Shown piece by piece: positions 55,127-64,000 of a DNA stretch of 64,000 nt; the stretch's first letter is position 1, and every line of letters begins with the position of its first letter. The position numbers and the translations under genes are program-made. This DNA is from Elymus sibiricus. Taxonomy: Eukaryota; Streptophyta; Magnoliopsida; Poales; Poaceae. The DNA lies in contig CM077674.1 of NCBI GenBank assembly GCA_039707655.1, positions 239,545,904-239,609,903 on the forward strand, in the 5' to 3' direction. Under the pieces are notes generated by a model, which saw nothing but the letters and a program-made list of their open reading frames with translations, was not told the DNA's origin and made no database searches.

Positions 55127-58100
55127 TGTGACACCCGGATAATCAAGCTACAGTAATTCCCTGCTAATGATGCCACGTCACCACGATCACTGTTGATAAT
55201 ATCGTGTTAGTTCAAACCGTTCGAATTCAAATTCAAATTGCAAGTCAAATAATTAAAGTTTTTAAATGTCAAAACTAAAATGTTCAACATGTGGCAAATA
55301 TTCTCTGAATATTTGTCATGCAAGATCCAAGTTTAATTTATATATTAAAAATGTCCAAATAATTAAAACGGTGGCAAATTCATTTATAAGTGGCTTTTAT
55401 AATTATTAAAAACACAAAGCAATATTTCTTTTAGTCAAAACTTTTGTAACAATGGCCAACATGCTGCTGGTATTTTTGTGGTTGGTCTTTCATTTTATAA
55501 TGGTTGAAGCAAATGTGAAGTAGATTAAAATCGGTAGAGTAATAAAAGTTAAAGCAAAAACTAAACAAAAATGTAAAACGAAAACCCCCCTACCCCCGGC
55601 CCAACTGGGCCCTGTGGCCCAACTGGGCCAGCCTACTACTACCCCCACCCCCGAACCCTAGCTAGCCCAGCTACCACTTCCCCCCCACGACCCGCTCGAT
55701 CTGGATCGGGAGCCAGGAGGGGCTCCCGACCCGCCGCCGCGCCTGTGGCTCGGCGCTCCGGCCGGCCCCCGCCGGACGCCATCCCCGACCGCCTCCGCCG
55801 CCTCGTCCCCGTCGGCCGCCTCTGCCCCCCCGTGAGCCTCCTTCCCCGTCACCCGATCGCCCCCCATCGCGCACCGCGGTCACCGCGCCGGCCGGCCACG
55901 CCCGCCACCTCCCGCGCGCGCCGCGCCCTGGCCGGCCGCCCGTGCCCCTGGCCGCCGCCCCGCGCGCATGGCCGCCCGGCCGGCCCGCCTCGCCGCGGCC
56001 ATTGGCCCGGCTGCGCCTTCCCTCCGCCCTGGCCCGCGCCCCGCAGACCCCCCCGGCCGACCACCCCCCCCCCCGCACCTCCCCTGGCTCTGGCCGCCGG
56101 CGCCGACGTGCGTCACGCGTGCCCAGCGCCCCGCTCGGCCAGGCGTGCGCCTGGCCCCTTTCGGGCCTGGACACGTCCGGCCCCCTGGCAGGGATGCCCG
56201 GACATTGTCCGGCCTGTCTAGTGGGGCCCAGTGCCCCTGTTTTTCTTTAAAAAATGTAATACGTTTAAAATAATAATAAAAATAAAAATAAATAATAATT
56301 GTTTAATTAATTAATTAATTAATTCAGTTAATTAAATCTATTTAGTTGGTATAATTAATTTAGTTAAGTTAGTTAGCTAGTTAAATTATAATTAGGTCAG
56401 ACTAGACGATGACATGTGGGTCCAGTTTGACCCTGTTGACCAGTCAACATTGAATGGTCAACTGTTGACCGTTGACTGAATTAATAATAATTCATAAATT
56501 CATTTTAAACTTCAGAAATTATAGAAAATTAACCGTAGCTCGGATCGAAAAACTTTGAACATGAAAGTTGCTCAGATCGACGAGACGAACCTGGATACGC
56601 TAGCCACATATCGGTGTGATGCCTCTAAATAGCTGAACATGGAACCTTCCCCCTCCGGTCATCTGTCTGACATATGTCCAGAACCAGAAAAACTTTCCCG
56701 GATGGGTTCCCCCTTCCACGGTATCGTGTAGCACTGCGTTAGGACACACCCGGCACTGCCTATTGTATTGTCATGTATTGTGTTACAATTGTTTGCTTGT
56801 ATTTACTGTTTCTTCCCCCTCCTCTCTCGATAGAGCCCTGAGACCGCCGCCGACATGGCTGTGTAGGGCTACATCGTCGACGAACCTTCCCTCTCGACAG
56901 AGCTTCCAAGCAAGCATTCCCCCCCTTTTGATCATCCCGATATCGCCTACTTCTCTCTACTGCTTGCATTAGATTACTGTAGCTGTTACTGTTATCGGTA
57001 GATCCTACCCTGATGCATAGCCTGTTTTTGATAACCGCTGTTGATACAATTACCTGTAATCCCATATGCTTAGAATAGGATGCTAGATTATTCATCAGTG
57101 GCCATTCATCTTGTTCGTCTGCTATGCATTAGTATTGGGCCATGATCGCCATGGGCGGCGATTGTGGATATATATGCTACTTATTACATATGATACAATG
57201 TTGTGACTAAAGTCGGGTCGGCTCGTAGAGTACCCGCAGATGGATCATGATGTGGGGGCTGAAAGGACAGGTGGTTCCATCTAGGTAGTGATGGGCCTGG
57301 GATCCCGACGCCCCTCTGAGTGACACTTGGTGGCGGAACGATAGGGCAGGTTGAGACCACCCAGGAGAGCGGTGGGGCCTGGCCCTAGTCGTGTCCACGG
57401 ATGTTTCATAATAACACGATTAACGAGATTTGGATATTTGATCTAAGTAGGCCACTGGCCTATACGCACTAACCAACTACGCGAGTGTGAGTGGGTGCTC
57501 GGCGTCGTGGTATCAGCCGAAGCTTAATTTGACGTTAGTGACTGAGCGGCGCGCGTGGGTTGGACCGCATAAAGCAACCACCCTGATGGGGTTGGGTTGC
57601 CAGGTCTGCTCACCGGCCGCGAGCGCAACGTGCAGGAGCACAATGGGAGATGGGCCCAGATCCCTGTGTGCATAGGGTTTAGTCCGGCGTACTGACCTCT
57701 CGGTTGAGCCTAGGTGGGGCTCCGTTCGTGTTGATCTTCGAGGACGGCAGTGATGTTGCTCGAGAAGTCAAGCGTGTTGGGAAATGTGGTGAACCCTTGC
57801 AGGGAAGTTCCACTATTCGAATAGCCGAGTCCTTTGGTAAAAGGACGACTTGGAGTTCTATCTCTATCTTATGATAACTAGAACCGGATACTGAATAAAA
57901 TACACCTTTACAAGTGCCAGATACGCCCGGTGGTCGCTTTCCCACAGGGCGACGAGGAGAGGATCATCGGGTTAGGATTATGCTATACGTGATACTTGGC
58001 TAATCGCCATCTGTTTCTCATCCCATGCTTCAAGATGGAGGCAGCCAGAAGCGTAGTCTTCGATAGGACTAGCTTCTCCCCCCTTGTTCCCGCATTCTGC

Positions 58101-58638
58101 AGTATAGTCCACATATACTACCCCAGTTCATTTGATACAAATGCATAAGTAGCATAGTCCTTGATGTCAGTCTTGCGAGTACTTTGGATGAGTACTCACG
58201 GTTGCTTTGCTCCCCCTTTTCCCCCTTTATAAATGCTGCGATCAGATGTTGGACCCCAGGAGTCAGCTGCCACCACCGACGGTCACTTCTACCTCGACGG
58301 AGCCTACTGTTACATGGAGGACGTCGACGGCCAAGAGTAGATAGGTGGCACCCAGGCAGGAGGCCTTGCCTTTTCGATCGTTGTATCTCAGTTTGTGCTA
58401 GCCTTCTTAAGGCAAAACTTGTTAACTAATGTCTGTACTCAGATATTGTTGCTTCCGCTGACTCGCTTGTTATCGAGCTTTCATATTCGAGCCCTCGTGG
58501 CCCTTGGCTTGTAATATGGAGCTTGTTTTATGTTAATTTGTGTTTAGAGTTGTGTTGTGATATCTTCCCGTGAGTCCCTGATCGGGTCGTACACATTTGC
58601 GTGTATGATTAGTGTACGATCAAATCGGGGGCGTCACA
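55127..58638 (+). repeat. 5' LTR of element G
   Basis: It starts TGTGACACCCGGATAATC and ends AATCGGGGGCGTCACA. It contains a GC-rich island (about 55585-56235), then an AT-rich part with a (TTAA)n run (56304-56325) and sequence matching the solo LTR at 1975-5735. Confidence 0.92.
55585..56235. other. GC-rich, CpG-dense island in the LTR of G
   Basis: About 650 bp dominated by CCG, GCC and CCCC, set in AT-rich LTR sequence. Plant-leader-like 'cgaaccctagctagcccag' occurs at its start (55651). Frames of 100 to 167 codons are open on both strands at once, as expected from composition alone. Repeated in the 3' LTR (63320-63955). A related block is in the solo LTR (2430-3200). Confidence 0.8.
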
Positions 58639-58641
58639 AGT

Positions 58642-58653
58642 TGGTATCAGAGC
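58642..58653 (+). promoter_or_regulatory. Primer-binding site of element G (initiator tRNA-Met type)
   Basis: TGGTATCAGAGC, three bases after the LTR, is the plant initiator-Met primer site used by many gypsy and copia elements. Confidence 0.9.
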
Positions 58654-61600
58654 CGACTGCCTATAGGTAGTCCCCTTTCCAAGTCCTTGGCCGAAGTTGA
58701 GTCTAGTAATTGAAAAACAATTTTACTAACTTGATGTGTGGCTTACGGGCCCACAACACCAATGGGTGGTGTTAGGATCTTTTATTCCTCTTCTATACTC
58801 TAGGACTCTGATCTCTCTTCTATTCGGGTTAAAGGATTTTACTAACTCTGACTCTAGGTTCTCATAACTACTTTCCCCCGGAGAGCCCTCATGCCAGGAG
58901 ATCACCTGCTTCATCGAAAGATTTTGAGGATACCCTTCGATGTTTTTTTTCAAGACCTTTGTGTTCATCGCCTTTGTAATTCCTCCCACCGATATATCCC
59001 TATGGATAACTACTTACACTTGTCCTTCATAAAATCTTTCTCCGTTGCTCTTGTTATTACAAGATGCCCCAAAATACTCTCCGTTGCCCCGATAATCCTT
59101 TGAGTCTACTGCCTTGCAGTTTTATTCCGCATGAAAACCCTTGCGGTTATTTCCTCACATTTATCGAGGATCCGTTCTTCTCAGTTGTTCATGTGTCCCG
59201 CAAAATCCTTCGAGATGCCTTTCGACTTTCCGAAAATCCCCTGTAGCCTGTTGCTCTTGGGATTCTTGTCTGCTTGCATTATGGTTAATTCCATATGATT
59301 AGTCATCTTCATTGACATCCTTTCCCTTTGCCATTTTGAGCCTATTGATTCAATGTGTGTGTATGCACGCACTCATCAGCTTCTCTTTTAGATTATCTTT
59401 CCGGCTCAGACGTCCTTTCAGACATGAGTTGGTTCTCGGAAATTCAAACCTTTATTGATTGTCCAACTAAGTCTTTTCAACTTATCCATCCTTGATCAGA
59501 GCGTCTGCTTCTGATCCTTTGTTTTGGAAACCACAATTTCTTTGTATTTAAGCATCAGACTATTCAGGTGATTCCTGAATCTGATGCCTCTACATTCTTT
59601 CTTCCTCTGAGTGAGTACCGATACTCACACCAGCTCCGTTGTGGATCGCCCGATCCATTGTTGGATTATTATCCGACAGTGTCCTTCATTTTCAATCACC
59701 TTGTGAGTTCTTCCCCTGATACATAATGCCTTTGGTAAATTGTATCCTCTGTTTTACCAAACATGCTCTACCTTCGAGCTTGTGTTAATTACTCTTACAG
59801 TTTGTAGTATATGTTCCTAAGATACCCCTATGGGTTGAACCTATACTTTCTCTAATTCGTGTGAACCCAAAAGTTTTCATGAGTCATACTCTTCTGGTAT
59901 TTTGCCGGATGAAATTTCAACACTACAACTTTATCCAAAGCAAGAGGTGAATGAAATGATATGCATTGAAGAAGTGGGAGTCAACCTTGAGCTTTGTGTT
60001 CATGCCCATGGAAACGATGTAGACCGTCTCGGAAGCTTCTTGCAAAATGATTATCCATCTGCATAATTCTTTCAATATCCTTAATTTGATCCTTTGCAGT
60101 TATGGTTCCGATCGTACTATCCTTATTAATTTATCTGAAAGAAATTCATTCCAGTGCCTCGTCCATTTTTGACAAGGTCAAAATATCTGCTTTCATAGGT
60201 CAATGACCCAGTTCAACTTCTATTATATTCTACCTTTGAGTTTTACCCTCTGGTATCTCGATGATATCATGCCTTTGCACTGCATCTTACTAACTTTGTT
60301 GAAGTAGCACCTTTCCTTGTTGTAATCATTCTACGGGTTCTGGTTTGTTGTCAACCGTGAACACCGTTTAGTAAATCAAATCTGCTCTAAAAATTCAATA
60401 CACCTAGTAAATGTTACTGGGAAATTTTTAAACTCAATATGGTTATTCCTAGACCATCGACTACATCCTTGTCTTGCTATCTTTGACTGTGCTACCTCGT
60501 CCTTCTCTGGTGCACGAGTTCTTCAAAGTGTGAGCACGACTTACGTCGAGCTTTCAACATCATGTTGCTTGTTCTGAAAGGCAACTTTGATTCCGAGCTT
60601 GCATCTTAACTGTTATTCCTATGACTTCCACGTCGTCATTCCCTGCTTGACGCTGTCGCTGTTTGATTGCATTTTCTTGAAAACTCCCTGACAAATGTGT
60701 CATGATCACCTTCAACACTTTGACTTCTTCCGAGATGTCAACTGAGTTCATGATGAGAAATACCCTCCTTGCCCTTGATGATTTTTTGTTATCATCGGCA
60801 ACATCCTTGACTTCCTTTCATCGTGAACTTGTCCATATTATGGATGCAACCTGCTACCCAGCTTGTATTATGTTCTACCTTGAAGTATTACTGTCTTTTA
60901 TGTCGAGAATGTTGTGAGGATTGCTCCACCTCTTTGAAATTCTTGGCATAGTGATACTTCTCATCATCACCATTCTTCTTGGTCCCCGTGTTGATTCTAA
61001 CCGGGATACCGACCTACAAACAATTCTGCTTGAATTCCGTACTTCTACCAATCCTATTACTTTGAGATTAACGATCAACAGTTCGATCTTAGGCTGTTGG
61101 TTATTGAGTCGTCACTCTCACATTGATCGTGCTGCCTATGGTCATATTTCGGGCGCACCTTTCAACCAATGATTAATGGTGTATGTTTTCCTCGAGCATA
61201 CAACATTATATCATTTGAATTGACAAATGCCATCTCCTTGTTCACATAATTGTGGAAATCCATCCATTTGGAATTCTCAATGAATTGTCGCTGAGTCCAT
61301 CAGCCACCTCCTCATCCTCTCCTTGGTTTAATGATGAACTATTGTTTTGGGAACCCACTCCTATAGTTCATTTCCCGAGAATCTTACAATATCATCTCGT
61401 CGATGTGTGTTGCACCTTTTCTTCTCAGATATCCTGAGTCTAAGGTATCATGTCACCAATCAGATCTGAATCTCGGTCAGATATGATGGTTGGGACATAT
61501 TTCCAGGAATTATAACATTGGTCCTTAGATGACCTGGTAAGTTGATGTCATGCCTGGCACACCTGACTGGAACATCTACTAATGTAATGTCTTTCTTCTG

Positions 61601-62848
61601 CAAGGATAGCCATTCTTCCAGGAGGAAATTGTAAGACTTACTTTATAAGTTGCTCCTGATGGATCATTGGTGCATCCAAAGTCTGGCTCTTGCTTGAAAT
61701 ACCATATCATTGCTACCTCGAAGCATGACTATGATATCCTGATCTTCAACAAGAACATTGGAAGCGCAATGCTAAATGTTTCTTGATCAGTTATCCAAAC
61801 ACCGTTGTATGGGTAACATCATGGTTATTCCTTGCCTCTTTATCTAAATGGTTGGGTACTTACTCTCCTACCCTATATACCATGTTCTGCTTGTTCCTGG
61901 GAAGGATATACTCCTACTACTTGTGTTAAGTCACATTTTCCTTTCCATTGTTCTGATTAATGTGTTGATCACATTTTCCTTTCCATTGTTCTGTTTAACC
62001 TTCTTGATCTATATGATCTAAGCGGTAATAATTCTCTGCTTTTGTGAACACCTCGGTGTACACCCCTGTCAGCAAGGCCATGTTACTATTGTTGTTAACA
62101 TTCCGGTAACCTCCGGTGGACGAGAACTTTGCCTATTGGTCCGCCTCATTTCAACGAGCGGGAAAATGGTTCTCTTTGTTCCCCGTCCTTGGTACCGATG
62201 ATGTTGCCGACATAGCTGACAGGCTAAGCTATTCTCTGACATGCCTTGCTTTCGGTGCAAGATGTCACCACCCTTCCTACTTTCAACCCACATGGTGGGC
62301 CCATAACCCACAGGTCCACAGGATCGAAACCTGACTCTCGTATTCAACCCTGATTCTAATGTATCCTTTGCACTTGGCTTCGTGTGTAATTCACGAGCTA
62401 AATTCTGCCATGTTTCATCCTGGTGTCAAACACCATGATATTCTCGTTGAACAAGCCTCCTTTTCAGCTTCTGTTTAGGCATCGAATGATTGCCTACCCG
62501 TTTGACACTTTTGGTACCATCGCATATTGCACTCAATGAATTCACTGAAATACAACTCGTGGGGTACTTCATGTATTTCCCATTGAGTTCACCGTCGGAT
62601 GCACAAACTTTGTGGAGAGGTGTTCTTCCAAACTTTTCCCCCTTATCGCGTTCGTAGGACGATGAAGATCCCGAAGGAAGGATGACGACTTCATCACGAT
62701 GACTGGAAGCAAAGGAAGGAAGACATTAACGTAATGGATCAACCTCTTTGAAAGGACAGCCAAGACCGAGAAGACTCGTTAGAATTTCGCGACCAGAACT
62801 TTTTCCCCTTTACTCCACCGCTTAAATCTCGGGACGAGATTTCTTGTA
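58654..62848 (+). other. Non-coding interior of element G
   Basis: 4.2 kb, T/C-rich on the plus strand with only short frames. A 38 bp unit is repeated at 61931 and 61969. A ~105 bp patch at 59947-60056 matches C 20853-20972 and in one frame reads IEEVGVNLELCVHAHGNDVD. The last 40 bp ('cgggacgagatttcttgtag') are typical of gypsy elements just before the polypurine tract. Confidence 0.7.
61931..61993. repeat. 38 bp short tandem duplication
   Basis: 'tcacattttcctttccattg' plus ttctg occurs at 61931 and again at 61969. Confidence 0.95.
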
Positions 62849-62860
62849 GTGGAGGAGAAT
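62849..62860 (+). promoter_or_regulatory. Polypurine tract of element G
   Basis: gtggaggagaat directly precedes the 3' LTR start TGTGACAC. Confidence 0.85.
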
Positions 62861-64000
62861 TGTGACACTCGGATAATCAAGCTACAGTAATTCCCTGCTA
62901 ATGATGCCATGTCACCATGATCACTATTGATAATATCATGTTAGTTCAAACCGTTCGAATTCAAATTCAAATTGCAAGTCAAATAATTAAAGTTTTCAAA
63001 TGTCAAAACTAAAATGTTCAAAATGTGGCAAATATTCTCTGAATATTTGTCATGCAAGATCCAAGTTTAATTTATATATTTAAAATTTCCAAATACTTAA
63101 AACGGTGGCAAATTCATTTATAAGTGGCTTTTATAATTATTAAAAACACAAAGCAATATTTCTTTTAGTCAAAACTTTTGTAACAATGGCCAACATGCTG
63201 CTGGTATTTTTGTGGTTGGTCTTTCATTTTATAATGGTTGAAGCAAATGTGAAGTAGATTAAAATCGGTAGAGTAATAAAAGTAAAAGCGAAAACTAAAC
63301 AAAAATATAAAACGAAAACCCCCTGCCCTCGGCCCAACTGGGCCCTGTGGCCCAACTGTGCCAGCCTACTACTACCCCCACCCCCGAACCCTAGCTAGCC
63401 CGGCCACCACTTCCCCCCACGACCCGCTCGATCTGGATCATGAGCCAGGAGGGGCTCCCGACCCGCCGCCGCGCCTGGGGCTCGGCGCTCCGGCCGGCCC
63501 CCGGCGGACGCCACCCCCGTCCGCCTCCGCCGCCTCATCCCCGCCGGCCGCCTCTGCCCTCCGGTGAGCCTCCTTCCCCGTCGCCCGTTCGCCCCCATGT
63601 CGCGCACCGCGGTCACCGCGCCGTCCGGCCGCGCCCGCCACCTCTCGCGCACGCCGTGCCCTGGCCGGCCGCCCGTGCCCCTGGCCGCCGCCCGGCCGGC
63701 CCTCCTCGCCGCGGCCACTGGCCCGGCCGCGCCTCCCCTCCGCCCTGGCCCGCGCCCCGCAGACCCCCCCCGGCCGACCACCCCCCGCGCCTCCCCTGGC
63801 TCTGGCCGCCGGCGCCGACGTGCATCGCGCGTGCCCAGCGCCCCGCTCGGCCTCACGTGCGCCTGGCCCCTTTCGGGCCTGGACACGTCTGGCCCCCTGG
63901 CAGGGATGCCCGGACATTGTTCGGCCTGTCCAGTGGGGCCCAGTGCCCCCGTTTTTCTTTAAAAAATGTAATAGGTTTAAAAATATATATAATAATAATA
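62861..64000 (+). repeat. 3' LTR of element G (first 1140 bp)
   Basis: Collinear with 55127-56280 of the 5' LTR, including the GC-rich island. The remaining ~2.4 kb should lie beyond the window. Confidence 0.92.

Larger units (their letters stand above)
55127..64000 (+). mobile_element. Element G: LARD-like LTR retrotransposon without gag-pol, 3' LTR cut by window end
   Basis: The 5' LTR is 55127-58638 (3512 bp), the primer site 58642, the interior 58639-62860 (4.2 kb), the polypurine tract 62849-62860, and the 3' LTR runs from 62861 to beyond 64000. The first ~430 bp of the LTRs differ at about 10 positions (just over 2%), many C/T or G/A, so it is young. The interior has no ORF longer than about 90 codons and no capsid, protease, polymerase or integrase motif. 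Long LTRs, a long non-coding interior and intact priming sites fit the definition of a large retrotransposon derivative (LARD). The left flank is gacag; the right one is outside the window. Confidence 0.85.

Noticed and set aside
55671..56273. Overlapping ORFs of 70 to 167 codons in the GC-rich island of G (and 63358-63962)
   Set aside because: Frames are open on both strands and in several phases at once, which follows from the lack of AT-rich stop codons. Composition is Pro/Arg/Ala/Gly low-complexity and the block is part of an LTR.
58654..62848. Degenerate pol gene in the interior of G
   Set aside because: Reading all three plus frames I could not find FMDD/YVDD, DTGA-like protease, RNase H or integrase motifs. 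Short frames are T/C-composition products.
1..64000. Bacterial-type operons, defence systems or phage genes
   Set aside because: Everything recognisable is plant transposon sequence. Gene density, composition and ORF lengths do not fit a prokaryote.

Overview
The window reads as repeat-dominated genomic DNA of a large-genome grass, most likely a member of the wheat tribe (Triticeae: wheat, Aegilops, barley or rye). The grounds are Athila-type Ty3/gypsy LTRs with tRNA-Asp primer sites, a copia LTR of the Angela/Maximus style, Stowaway MITEs with CTCCCTC termini, a Mutator-type element, and deep nesting of these in one another. I find no intact host gene. No database search was possible, so family names are given only as broad groups. 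Percent identities are counts by eye on stated stretches.

Layout. 1-655: unassigned AT-rich DNA. 656-10617: two diverged head-to-tail copies of a ~2 kb segment. The first copy is split by a Mutator-like element (1811-7228), itself split by a 3.76 kb solo LTR (1975-5735), and the 3' terminus of the Mutator-like element was then tandemly duplicated (538 bp unit). 11017-12718: a minus-strand non-LTR retroposon with a poly(A) tail and a 14 bp target-site duplication but no reverse transcriptase. 12733-13331: a TATA-bearing, GC-rich, gene-like fragment, cut off by LTR insertions.

13332-~54350 is one nest. Solo LTR A (13332-15001) lies beside solo LTR B (15013-16195 continuing at 54137). Element C (16196-54136, non-autonomous Athila-like) sits in B. 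Copia solo LTR D is in C's 5' LTR. Element E (22445-32687, full-length Athila-like) is in C's interior, and element F (35308-54002, same family as E) is in C's 3' LTR. F's own 3' LTR holds element H (44343-51283, minus strand, Gag-protease only) and solo LTR J (51464-53002, same family as H but opposite orientation). Junctions are supported by TG...CA ends, 5 bp target duplications and exact continuity of the interrupted LTRs. After removing insertions, the LTR pairs of C and F recover equal lengths of about 1.5 kb.

54350-55126: MITE remnants and a GC-rich repeat fragment. 55127-64000: element G, with 3.5 kb LTRs of the same family as the 1975-5735 solo LTR, a tRNA-Met-type primer site, a polypurine tract and a 4.2 kb interior without recognisable gag or pol. 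Its 3' LTR runs off the window.

How the parts work together: E and F carry decayed copies of the machinery (Gag, protease, reverse transcriptase, RNase H, integrase) that elements such as C and H lack. LTR divergence falls in the order expected from the nesting: C over 10%, F about 7%, E about 5%, H about 3%, and G about 2%. The points most worth following are the exchange of the third ORF between E and F, the 1.54 kb inverted repeat formed by H and J, the shared ~105 bp module in unrelated elements C and G, and the exon-like segment kept open in both copies of the 2 kb tandem repeat.
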